Shown: piece after piece, positions 26,887 through 34,274 of the stretch
How positions within the stretch are numbered: position 1 is the stretch's first letter
How the letters are laid out: each line of letters starts with the position of its first letter
Assembly (NCBI RefSeq): GCF_008271695.1
Contig: NZ_VKKY01000001.1
Location: forward strand, 372,001-436,000
DNA length: 64,000 nucleotides
Source of the DNA: Rufibacter hautae
GTDB lineage: Bacteria; Bacteroidota; Bacteroidia; Cytophagales; Hymenobacteraceae
Reading direction: 5' to 3'
Made by a program: the position numbers and the translations under genes
The notes under the pieces: generated by a model
The model's database searches: none
Seen by the model: only the letters and a program-made list of their open reading frames with translations
Told to the model about the DNA's origin: nothing

Positions 26887-27177
26887 ATGGAACCCAAAAC
26901 CTGCTCGCACCTGCCCTCCCCAGAGCACCTGAAACCGGCCGCTTCCCACGTATGCGCCCAATGCGTAGCCATGGGTAGCACCTGGGTACACCTGCGCCTC
27001 TGCCAGACCTGCGGCGAAACTCACTGCTGTGACTCTTCCCCTAACAAGCACGCAACCAAACATTACCTGGAAACGAAACACCCGGTAGTGACCTCAGCAG
27101 AACTCAGCGAAAGCTGGGCCTGGTGCTTTGAGGATCAGCTTTTCATGCCTTTGCTGGATCCGGTTTCTAAGGTTTAA
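26887..27177 (+). CDS. UBP-type zinc finger protein
   Basis: A 96-residue protein consisting of one ZnF-UBP domain. The spacing of ligands matches eukaryotic ubiquitin-specific proteases: C6-x-H8, C23-x2-C26, C39-x2-C42-G, C47/C48, then H55, H59 and H65 in 'HATKHYLETKHPV'. In eukaryotes this domain binds the free C-terminal Gly-Gly of ubiquitin. Bacteria lack ubiquitin, so the ligand may be another exposed C-terminus. The gene is 14 nt downstream of the receiver-flavoprotein and is most likely the third gene of one operon with it and the kinase. Confidence 0.93.
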   Translation: MEPKTCSHLPSPEHLKPAASHVCAQCVAMGSTWVHLRLCQTCGETHCCDSSPNKHATKHYLETKHPVVTSAELSESWAWCFEDQLFMPLLDPVSKV

Positions 27178-27214
27178 TTATTATGGTGCGTTATCGTAAA
27201 AATAGGCCTAAACC

Positions 27215-27242
27215 GTAGCGGCGTTACCCTGTAACGCCGTGG
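27215..27242 (+). repeat. REP A1 (left REPIN, forward)
   Basis: GTAG head followed by a 9-bp hairpin CGGCGTTAC (27219-27227), spacer CCT, GTAACGCCG (27231-27239) and TGG. It pairs in inverted orientation with the copy at 27357-27383. Confidence 0.92.
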
Positions 27243-27356
27243 TTCTCCACTGAGAGTATGTTTCTTTTTTATTGAACCGAATTTGCAACTGGAACCTTAG
27301 AAGAATTGCCCTTGCGACGTGCCTTTGCAAATAGATGCTATCCCGTTTCATGGGCA

Positions 27357-27383
27357 CACGGCGTTACAGGGTAACGCCGCTAC
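27357..27383 (-). repeat. REP A2 (left REPIN, inverted; contains the RAYT stop codon)
   Basis: Reverse complement of REP A1 with 27 matching positions. On the minus strand its GTAG head provides the TAG stop codon of the RAYT gene (27380-27382). Confidence 0.92.
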
Positions 27384-27973
27384 ATTTTTTGCGCTTGGTA
27401 GAATTTATCTTCTTGCCACTTGGCGGGGTTTGACAAAATGTAGTTTTCTATGAGAAGCAATTCGCGCTGGTTTCTGATGATGCGGTCATGGAATCTCGGC
27501 TGCCAGCCGAAGGGCTCGGCACGCAAGCTTCTGATCATTTTGGTACAAACAGACTTATAAAAGCCGATAACTCGGGAAATAGAACCCGCTTTTGGTGATA
27601 AGGCGGCCATATATTCATTTTTCATTGTAGCGCCATCACAAGTCAAGGCCACTTCGTTTCCCAAATCCGAACCATCACTTATCATTCCTTCTAACCCAAT
27701 AATGCCATGTACATGGTTGGGCATGACCACAAACTCTCCAAGAAAGAGACGGGGCCAGTGCTGTTCTAGTTCAAGCCAAACCGTATGTACCACCCGACCT
27801 TCGGCAGACAAGACCATTTCCTCATTAACTACCTCACCAAAGAAGGGTTGGCGGCCTTGCGTGCAGATGGTGATGAAATACAGCCCCTCCCACCTATAAT
27901 CATAGCCAGCGAGCCGGCGGTTATTTTTGCTGAAGCTATCATATTTAGACATGAGAAGAAACATTGGGTGCAT
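27380..27973 (-). CDS. REP-associated tyrosine transposase (RAYT, Y1/IS200-like)
   Basis: A 197-residue HUH-superfamily nuclease of the single-tyrosine type. Signatures are 'YFITICTQGRQPFFGEV', the HUH motif in 'VVMPNHVHGIIGL', a helix with the probable catalytic Tyr in 'RVIGFYKSVCTKM', and the C-terminal 'GWQPRFHDRIIRNQ' common to RAYTs. An internal ATG at 27952 ('MSKYDSFSK') is an alternative start. RAYTs are domesticated relatives of IS200 transposases that act on REP hairpins with a GTAG-type tetranucleotide; here two inverted REP pairs flank the gene and the first REP overlaps its 3' end. Confidence 0.92.
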   Translation of the reverse strand: MHPMFLLMSKYDSFSKNNRRLAGYDYRWEGLYFITICTQGRQPFFGEVVNEEMVLSAEGRVVHTVWLELEQHWPRLFLGEFVVMPNHVHGIIGLEGMISDGSDLGNEVALTCDGATMKNEYMAALSPKAGSISRVIGFYKSVCTKMIRSLRAEPFGWQPRFHDRIIRNQRELLLIENYILSNPAKWQEDKFYQAQKM

Positions 27974-28040
27974 CCTTTAAACGAAATGGCTAACAAGCTG
28001 TTTTTAGCATCATTCCTAGAAATGAGCCTAAAAACAAAAT

Positions 28041-28068
28041 GTAGCGTCGTTACCCTGTAACGCAGTGG
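28041..28068 (+). repeat. REP A3 (right REPIN, forward)
   Basis: Same 28-nt unit as REP A1 with two substitutions, both inside the stem (28047 and 28064), which weaken the hairpin. Lies upstream of the RAYT start. Confidence 0.9.
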
Positions 28069-28180
28069 TCCTACGCAGCATAACCGCCGGCAATCTCTAG
28101 AACCGTTCTCTGCAAAAGGAACAGTTCTTGTTGCTCAGGAGGAAGGTATTTGCTGGTGGAGGCGTTTCAGTTTCATAGGA

Positions 28181-28208
28181 CCACGGCGTTACAGGGTAAC
28201 GCCGCTAC
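28181..28208 (-). repeat. REP A4 (right REPIN, inverted)
   Basis: Exact reverse complement of REP A1. Similarity to the left REPIN extends outside the REP ('GTTTCAT' then 'GG' and 'CACGGCG' precede both inverted copies). Confidence 0.92.
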
Positions 28209-28214
28209 AAACAA

Positions 28215-28250
28215 AAATCCCCATCAACCTGCATTGGCTGATGGGGATTT
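28215..28250 (-). terminator. Terminator of the ABC-F gene
   Basis: Perfect 12-bp stem (28215-28226 with 28239-28250) which on the minus strand ends in a TTTTTGTTTG tract; 20 nt beyond the ABC-F stop. It directly abuts REP A4. Confidence 0.8.
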
Positions 28251-28270
28251 CCTTTATTCTACGTAGCAGC

Positions 28271-29917
28271 TTAACTGGCCACGGTTTTTCTTTCAATCTC
28301 TCTAAGGTTCTCCATTTTCTTGTTGCGCAGGAAGCCGTTGATGTCCTCAAAGTGCTCGCGTACGCGCTTGTTCCCAAACTCAAATACCTTGGTGGCCAGG
28401 CCATCCAGGAAGTCACGGTCGTGGGAAACCAAGATCAGGGTTCCGTCAAAGGCTTTGAGGGCGTCTTTCAGGATGTCTTTGGTCTTGATGTCCAGGTGGT
28501 TCGTGGGCTCATCCAGGATAAGCAGGTTCACAGGTTGTAGCAGAAGTTTGATCATGGCCAGACGGGTTTTCTCGCCGCCCGAGAGCATTTTCACTTTCTT
28601 CTCCACGGTATCGCCGCTGAACATGAAGGCCCCCAGAATATCTTTGATGCGGGTACGCATGTCGCCCACGGCAATCTGGTCAATGGTCTGGAACACAGAA
28701 AGGTCCTCGTCTAGCAAGGAAGCCTGGTTCTGCGCAAAATACCCGATCATGGAATTGTGGCCCAGTTGCAGTTTTCCCTCGTAGTCAATCTCGCCCATGA
28801 TGGCCTTGATGAGCGTGGATTTCCCCTCGCCGTTCTTGCCTACAAACGCTACTTTCTCGCCACGTTCAATGGTCATGGAGGCATCTTTGAACACGGTGTG
28901 GTCGCCGTACTTCTTGGTGAGTTCCTCTACAATCACAGGGTAGTTACCAGAGCGCGGGGCCGGCGGGAATTTCAGGTTCAACGCCGAGGTATCCACCTCG
29001 TCTACCTGGATGATCTCAATCTTCTCCAGCATCTTCACGCGGGACTGCACCTGCAGCGTTTTGGAGTACGTTCCCTTGAAACGCTCAATAAACGCGGTGA
29101 TGTCGGCGATCTCCTTTTGCTGGTCATCAAACTGGCGCTGTTGCTGCTCGCGGCGCTCTTTGCGCAGTTGCAGGTATTGGGTGTACGGCACCTTATAATC
29201 GTAGATGCGGCCCATGGTCACCTCAATGGTGCGGTTGGTGATGTTGTCCACAAAGGTCTTGTCGTGGGAAATCACGATCACGGCTTTGGCGTTGTTCACC
29301 AGGAAATCCTCCAACCACTGCACAGACTCAATGTCCAAGTGGTTCGTGGGCTCATCCAGTAAAATCAAATCTGGTTTCTGCAGCAGGATCTTGGCCAGTT
29401 CAATGCGCATGCGCCATCCGCCGGAGAACTCGCTGGTGGAGCGGGTGAAATCTGCGCGCAGGAAACCCAGGCCCAAAAGGGTTTTCTCTACCTCGGCATC
29501 AAAGTTGATTTCCTCAATAGAGTAGTATTTCTCGCTCAGCTCAGAGACATCCTCAATGAGCTTCATGTATTCGTCAGACTCGTAGTCGGTGCGGGTTTCC
29601 AGCTGGGTGTTCAGCTCGTCCATCTGCTTTTTCATCTCCAGGATTTTCCCGAAGGCTTTGGACGCTTCCTCAAACACGGTGCTCTCGTCTTTGGTGAGCA
29701 GGTGCTGCGGCAGGTACGCGATCACGGCGTCTTTGGGCGCCGACACTTTGCCCCTGGTGGGCTTGTTGGCCCCGGCAATGATCTTGAGAAGGGTGGATTT
29801 TCCGGCGCCGTTCTTCCCCATGAGGGCGATGCGGTCGGTTTCGTTGATGTTGAAGGTAACGTTACTGAAAAGAGCCGAGCCGTTAAATTCAACGGCGACC
29901 GAGTCAACTGAAATCAT
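28271..29917 (-). CDS. ABC-F family ATPase
   Basis: A 548-residue soluble protein with two ABC domains joined by a charged linker (about residues 240-310) and no membrane segments, the ABC-F layout. Both ATP sites are complete: Walker A 'GKNGAGKSTLLK' and 'GKNGEGKSTLIK', signatures 'FSGGWRMRIELAK' and 'LSGGEKTRLAMIK', Walker B 'LILLDEPTNHLD' and 'LLILDEPTNHLD'. Family members bind the ribosomal E site as translation factors or give resistance to ribosome-targeting antibiotics; the subtype closest by eye is the housekeeping YbiT/Uup-like group. A promoter element lies 23 nt upstream. Confidence 0.94.
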   Translation of the reverse strand: MISVDSVAVEFNGSALFSNVTFNINETDRIALMGKNGAGKSTLLKIIAGANKPTRGKVSAPKDAVIAYLPQHLLTKDESTVFEEASKAFGKILEMKKQMDELNTQLETRTDYESDEYMKLIEDVSELSEKYYSIEEINFDAEVEKTLLGLGFLRADFTRSTSEFSGGWRMRIELAKILLQKPDLILLDEPTNHLDIESVQWLEDFLVNNAKAVIVISHDKTFVDNITNRTIEVTMGRIYDYKVPYTQYLQLRKERREQQQRQFDDQQKEIADITAFIERFKGTYSKTLQVQSRVKMLEKIEIIQVDEVDTSALNLKFPPAPRSGNYPVIVEELTKKYGDHTVFKDASMTIERGEKVAFVGKNGEGKSTLIKAIMGEIDYEGKLQLGHNSMIGYFAQNQASLLDEDLSVFQTIDQIAVGDMRTRIKDILGAFMFSGDTVEKKVKMLSGGEKTRLAMIKLLLQPVNLLILDEPTNHLDIKTKDILKDALKAFDGTLILVSHDRDFLDGLATKVFEFGNKRVREHFEDINGFLRNKKMENLREIERKTVAS

Positions 29918-29939
29918 GGTGCGTTTTACAATTAGAAAA

Positions 29940-29947
29940 CAAAGATA
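29940..29947 (-). promoter_or_regulatory. -7 element of the ABC-F gene
   Basis: TATCTTTG on the minus strand, exact TAnnTTTG, 23 nt upstream of the ATG. Confidence 0.55.
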
Positions 29948-30063
29948 CTAGTATTTCCCCGATTAGGCTGAATTTCAAAAGCATCAGCGGCGCCAAGTGC
30001 CGCGGGCAAACCCATCGGGGAAGAAATCACCTAACACCACCCGCCCCAGATTTGCTCCATTTC

Positions 30064-30089
30064 CAGCCTGTTTTTAGAAAATCAGGCGG
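30064..30089 (+). repeat. Dispersed palindrome copy
   Basis: 'CAGCCTGTTTTTAGAAAATC' then 'AGGCGG': GCCTG/CAGGC arms around the TTTT...AAAA core. It is in the divergent gap between the ABC-F and lipoprotein genes. Confidence 0.6.
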
Positions 30090-30182
30090 AAAGTATTAAT
30101 TTGATGATAATTTATGTTGACCAGATGGCGCGGCGCTGCAACCTATTAGGCCTGAGCTGGGTCGTGTAATAAAGCCAAAGCA

Positions 30183-30680
30183 ATGCGTATGAAGAATATC
30201 CTCTACCCTCTTCTGTTTATACTCCTGACCATGAGTTGCACCCCAACAGACGAGATCTCCCCTGAACCAGATCAGAATGCCTATAGGCCCCCTACGTTGG
30301 TTCCTTCACAGGTCTTTGGCCAGTGGAAGCTGGCGAAGATGATCCAGCGGACCCAAATAGCCGGCCAACCTGATCATTCATATCCCCTACCTTATGAGGA
30401 AATCCTGCACCTGAACCCGGACAGTTCCGTCATCAGGTACCGGAACGGAGCGAAGGCGACAGGGTCTTTCTCTATCAAAACCTACCCAAACATCACAGAA
30501 TGGCACGTTTTAATTAAGCTTGATGATCCTTCGGTGGCCTTCCACACCTTCGGGAATTATAACTGGGGATTTGGCCAGGGAAAGGGATTGTGGAACGGGG
30601 AAGCGGAGTACCTGCTGTTAGACTACTCGGCCTCGGATGGTCCTACCGCTTATTACCAGAAAGTGACGGAGACGAAGTAG
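30183..30680 (+). CDS. Predicted lipoprotein, function unknown
   Basis: A 165-residue protein with lipobox 'FILLTMSC'. The mature part reads 'VFGQWKLAKMIQRT', 'EEILHLNPDSSVIRYRNG' and 'LLLDYSASDGPTAYYQKV', which is the strand order of Bacteroidota lipocalin-like lipoproteins ('G-x-W-x-L ... E-x-L-x-F'). No catalytic motif. It ends before a strong palindrome at 30712-30739. Confidence 0.75.
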   Translation: MRMKNILYPLLFILLTMSCTPTDEISPEPDQNAYRPPTLVPSQVFGQWKLAKMIQRTQIAGQPDHSYPLPYEEILHLNPDSSVIRYRNGAKATGSFSIKTYPNITEWHVLIKLDDPSVAFHTFGNYNWGFGQGKGLWNGEAEYLLLDYSASDGPTAYYQKVTETK

Positions 30681-30711
30681 ATTCCTTTGTAATGCTGTAA
30701 GTACCTATTCG

Positions 30712-30750
30712 GGGCCTGTTTTTCTAAAAACAGGCCCCAAACGTTTTTTG
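30712..30750 (+). terminator. Best-preserved dispersed palindrome, acting as terminator
   Basis: GGGGCCTGTTTTT (30712-30724) and AAAAACAGGCCCC (30727-30739) are a perfect 13-bp inverted repeat with a 2-nt centre, followed by AAACG and six T residues. This is the clearest copy of the dispersed family and is placed 32 nt after the lipoprotein stop. Confidence 0.75.
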
Positions 30751-30886
30751 CCCGGGCATAAGGAAACCAGCCGCAGGAAGCAGCAGCTAACCCAAAAATT
30801 TGTACCTTTTCCAAAAAGAAGACTTCGTTTACGGTAAAACCTGGCGGCGGGCACACGCATGGAATGGTTTTTGCCGTTGTGCAGCT

Positions 30887-32554
30887 ATGAAAATCCCGAA
30901 TAAGAATATACTAAGAACCTCGGCCAGTCTGCTTTTGGCGGGCTTTACGGTGTTTCCGGCGCTGGCGCAGGATGACCCGGTCTCTTCCGTCTCTGAATTT
31001 GACCAGAGCTACGTGAACTGGCACAACCTGGACCCCACGCAGGACAAAATCCAGGGCACGGGCGTGAACAGGGCCTACAAAGAATTGCTTGCCAACAAAA
31101 AGCCGAAGAAAACCATTGTGGTGGCGGTCATTGACAGCGGCATTGACATTAACCACGAAGACCTGAAAGGCCGCATCTGGACGAACAAGAAAGAAGTAGC
31201 CGGCAACGGCCAGGACGATGACCAGAACGGCTACGTAGACGACGTGCACGGCTGGGGTTTCCTGGGCAATGCCAAAGGCGAGAACATCCGGTACGAAACC
31301 TATGAGTACGTGCGCCAACTGCGCCGCCTGGCGCCTACCTACCAGAAAGTGAACGCCATCTCTGAGGTGCCGCCGGCCCAACAGCCCGAGTACAAGCTCT
31401 ACCTGCAAAGCAAAGCCCTCTACGACCAAGAACTGGCCAAATACCAGCAGACCCGGCAAACCCTGGCCACTTTTGAGAAGGTTCTCATCCAGGTACAGAA
31501 CGTACTCGCCGATCACCTCAAAACGAAGGAATACACCCTGCAGGACGTGCAGCGCATCACTTCGCCCGACCAGAACGTGATGAACGCCAAAAACTGGCTT
31601 CTTAGCAAATACAGCCAGGGCCTTACGGTAGAGGCTTTCCTGAAATACAAAGAGCACACCGATACGTTCCTGGACAAGCACCTGAACCTGGACTTCAACC
31701 CGCGGGCCATCATCAACGACAACCCACAATCCATTGCGGATAACAAGTACGGGAACAACGATGTGGTGGGCCCGCGGCCAACCCACGGCACGCCGGTGTC
31801 TGGCCTCATTGCGGGGCTGCGCGGCAACAACCTGGGCATTGACGGCATTGCCGAAGACGTGCAGATCATGGCGTTGCGGGCCGTGCCAGAGGGCGATGAG
31901 CGGGACAAAGACATCGCGCTGGCCATCAGGTACGCCGTAGACAACGGGGCCAACATCATCAACATGAGCTTCGGGAAGATTATGTCGCCGGAGAAGTCGT
32001 TTGTTGACGAGGCCGTGAAATACGCTGAGTCCAAGAACGTGCTGCTGGTGCACGCCGCCGGCAACGAGGCCACCGACAACGACAAAGTGACCCACTACCC
32101 CAGCCGCGTGCTCAACGACGGCTCCCAGGTTAAAACCTGGATTGAGGTAGGCGCCTCTTCCCGCATGCTGGGCAAAGATTTTGTGGGCGTGTTCTCCAAC
32201 TATGGCAAGCAGACGGTTGACCTTTTCGCGCCCGGCGTGGACATTGTCTCCCTGGCCCCCGAGAACAAATACGGCAAAATGGACGGTACCAGTTTCTCCA
32301 GCCCTATTGTAAGTGGCGTGGCTGCGTTGGTATGGTCTCACTACCCAGAACTCACAGCGGCGGAACTGAAAGACGTCATCCTGAAATCGGCGACGGTGTA
32401 CCCCAAAGAAACCGCCCTGTACCCTAACCTGGAAGGCGAATCCCGCAAAAAAGGCCGTTTCGCGGACCTATCCCGCACCGGCGGGTTGGTGAACGCTTAT
32501 AACGCCCTGGTCCTCGCAGAAAAAACGGTGAACCAGAAAGCTCCCAAAAGCTAA
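30887..32554 (+). CDS. S8 subtilisin-like serine protease with large insertion
   Basis: A 555-residue secreted subtilase; start at ATG 30887 gives the signal peptide ending 'FTVFPALAQ'. The catalytic triad is Asp83 ('VAVIDSGID'), His300 ('THGTPVSGLIAG') and Ser469 ('GTSFSSPIVSGVAAL'), with oxyanion Asn in 'HAAGNEATDND'. Asp83 and His300 are 217 residues apart, far more than the usual 35-60; the insert (about 110-280) is charged and helical. Probably a periplasmic or surface protease. No type IX sorting domain is visible at the C-terminus. Confidence 0.93.
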   Translation: MKIPNKNILRTSASLLLAGFTVFPALAQDDPVSSVSEFDQSYVNWHNLDPTQDKIQGTGVNRAYKELLANKKPKKTIVVAVIDSGIDINHEDLKGRIWTNKKEVAGNGQDDDQNGYVDDVHGWGFLGNAKGENIRYETYEYVRQLRRLAPTYQKVNAISEVPPAQQPEYKLYLQSKALYDQELAKYQQTRQTLATFEKVLIQVQNVLADHLKTKEYTLQDVQRITSPDQNVMNAKNWLLSKYSQGLTVEAFLKYKEHTDTFLDKHLNLDFNPRAIINDNPQSIADNKYGNNDVVGPRPTHGTPVSGLIAGLRGNNLGIDGIAEDVQIMALRAVPEGDERDKDIALAIRYAVDNGANIINMSFGKIMSPEKSFVDEAVKYAESKNVLLVHAAGNEATDNDKVTHYPSRVLNDGSQVKTWIEVGASSRMLGKDFVGVFSNYGKQTVDLFAPGVDIVSLAPENKYGKMDGTSFSSPIVSGVAALVWSHYPELTAAELKDVILKSATVYPKETALYPNLEGESRKKGRFADLSRTGGLVNAYNALVLAEKTVNQKAPKS

Positions 32555-32579
32555 GCCCCTGTCCAGAAAATAATAGCCA

Positions 32580-32623
32580 AAACAGAACGGCCTCTGATCT
32601 TGCAATCAGAGGCCGTTCTGTTT
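32580..32623 (+). terminator. Terminator of the S8 protease gene
   Basis: Perfect 19-bp inverted repeat (32580-32598 with 32605-32623), 6-nt loop, ending in TTT. Confidence 0.85.
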
Positions 32624-32911
32624 ATAGGCCGTTTTTTGAAAGTAAAGCGGAAACAAGGCAACGCTCATAATGTCCATCACCCTGTTGCATAAAGGACAAA
32701 CTCAGCTTACTTCTTTCCTGGAAAAATTCATTTCTGGTCTAACTTTCTAAAATAGAATCAAGAGCCTAAGGTCCAAACCGCTGGTGCTAGAAAGCTTGTC
32801 AATTTACATCCTAGGCTGCTTTAGCAGTCTTGGCTTAACCATACTTTTGCTTACTGGCAACCAGCTCAAAAAAGTTATAAATGCTTTTGTAGAAGAGAAC
32901 TAAAGAAAGTC

Positions 32912-32919
32912 TATCTTTG
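32912..32919 (+). promoter_or_regulatory. -7 element of the 97-residue gene
   Basis: TATCTTTG, exact TAnnTTTG, with TTTTG at 32885-32889 as a possible -33 element. The ATG is 41 nt downstream. Confidence 0.5.
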
Positions 32920-32960
32920 TCTTACGCTCTACTAAACCCAGTAACTTTTATAACTATTGC

Positions 32961-33254
32961 ATGAAACGTATACTCAAAAAAGTCATCAAACCCTTTATGC
33001 CTTCTTACGAGGTGGTAACCACTACCTACCAGGTTATCCCAGGTTTGCCTATCACTAAAAGACTATCTACCCACTCTTTTGAGAAAGGGGAATCTAAAGA
33101 AGCGAAAGAATTTTACGGCAAAGTGGTTTCCTCTGATTTTACCAAAAAACTGGCACCAGTGGAAGTGCAGCTGCGGGTAGCGGGCATCACGATCAAGAAA
33201 GCCCAGTACGGACCTATCGAGAAATTCAACAAAAAGAAAATCGCACAAAGCTAA
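32961..33254 (+). CDS. Small basic protein, function unknown
   Basis: A 97-residue Lys-rich protein (starts 'MKRILKKVIKPFMPSYEVV', ends 'FNKKKIAQS') with no signal peptide or membrane segment. I do not recognise a family. It has its own promoter (32912-32919), a long 5' gap and a hairpin of the AGCCCT/AGGGCT type at about 33334-33359, so it looks like an independent, genuinely expressed gene. Confidence 0.7.
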   Translation: MKRILKKVIKPFMPSYEVVTTTYQVIPGLPITKRLSTHSFEKGESKEAKEFYGKVVSSDFTKKLAPVEVQLRVAGITIKKAQYGPIEKFNKKKIAQS

Positions 33255-33364
33255 AACCTTGAATCTCTGATTTGATTTTTCGTTTTCAGCGCCTTTTTCA
33301 AATACTAGCCTTGAAATAAATATTCTAAAAGAATAGCCCTTCCCTTCAACGGAGGGCTTTTCTT

Positions 33365-34144
33365 TTGCATCTGCATTCCCTCACAACTCAGACACAAAGC
33401 CATATAAATTATTCTATAAATAAAAGATTTACGCTCCTACTTCTTTCTCTTGCCTTTACCCTTGGATGCGCCTCGGCACAGGTGACCCTTATTCCAAAAG
33501 CGGGGGTTACTTTCAGCAGCTATACGTTTGAGCGCTTCCCGGAACAGAGAAACGAAGAAACATATAATCCGGGCATTGTAGCGGGAGTAGCACTAAACCT
33601 ACCCTCCACTAAACTTCCGTGGTTATCCATTCAGCCTGAGATTAATTACCTGCAAAAGAAACACTCTTACCAAACGTTTGCCACCCTGCCTTTTTATCCT
33701 GAGGCGGAAATTTCCTTTATGGAGCAGAAGAAAACGCTTTCATATTTAGAAGTACCCATCTTGGTGAAAGCTACCCTCCAAAATGGGAAATGGTATGGGT
33801 ACCTGAATGCGGGTCCTTCCGTAAGCTACGCCATTGCAGGTAAATTTGAAACAGGAGACGATAAATCGGAATATAATTTTAGCCAAAGCAATCGGCTGGA
33901 ATTTAGTGTGCAGGGCGGCGGCGGTTTAGGGTTTACGCTAGGCGGTGGCACGTTGCTTTTAGATGCGCGGTTCAGCTTGGGTTTAACGCACCTTGATAAG
34001 GAGTACACTGGACCCATTACCATCAACATTCCGGGTGAGGAAGCTTGGACACCAACCATCCATTTGGACGCTGACCAAAAAAGCCGGGTGCTTAGTTTCA
34101 CCGTGGGCTATGCGTTTCCTTTATCGGCAATTGCCTCAAAGTAA
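33365..34144 (+). CDS. Outer membrane beta-barrel protein (PorT/OMP_b-brl_2-like), non-ATG start
   Basis: About 242-259 residues. The mature part after 'TLGCASAQ' shows alternating hydrophobic strands and Gly/aromatic turns ('VTLIPKAGVTFSSYTF', 'LSIQPEINYLQKK', 'YLEVPILVKATLQNGKW', 'VLSFTVGYAFPL'), as in the small PorT-family barrels of Bacteroidota. No ATG exists between the upstream in-frame stop (33326-33328) and the mature domain. TTG at 33365 is possible, but the natural signal peptide would begin 'xNKRFTLLLLSLAF' with an ATA codon at 33416, so a rare start codon or a point mutation of ATG is possible. Confidence 0.8.
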   Translation: MHLHSLTTQTQSHINYSINKRFTLLLLSLAFTLGCASAQVTLIPKAGVTFSSYTFERFPEQRNEETYNPGIVAGVALNLPSTKLPWLSIQPEINYLQKKHSYQTFATLPFYPEAEISFMEQKKTLSYLEVPILVKATLQNGKWYGYLNAGPSVSYAIAGKFETGDDKSEYNFSQSNRLEFSVQGGGGLGFTLGGGTLLLDARFSLGLTHLDKEYTGPITINIPGEEAWTPTIHLDADQKSRVLSFTVGYAFPLSAIASK

Positions 34145-34216
34145 ACAGCTTAGCGCCTAGCAGCCATCCTTATTCTGAACGGAACAATCTGGTGGCATCA
34201 AATGGTAGCACCAAAC

Positions 34217-34251
34217 AAAAGGGCCGCTAACTTCAGTTTAGCGGCCCTTTT
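34217..34251. terminator. Bidirectional terminator between barrel gene and surE
   Basis: Perfect 14-bp stem (34217-34230 with 34238-34251), A run on the left and T run on the right, so it can act for both convergent genes. Confidence 0.88.
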
Positions 34252-34274
34252 ATTGCAAACAGGTCTAAACCAAA

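Larger units (their letters stand above)
32555..32960. other. Intergenic region with terminator, palindrome remnant and promoter
   Basis: 406 bases without a gene. It holds the S8 protease terminator (32580-32623), a decayed dispersed-palindrome copy directly after it (about 32624-32653), then AT-rich sequence with no coding signal, and a promoter for the next gene near 32885-32919. Confidence 0.65.

Noticed and set aside
27215..28208. Repeated units that could be taken for a CRISPR array
   Set aside because: Only four copies, in inverted pairs around a RAYT, with unequal spacing and no cas genes; they are REPs.
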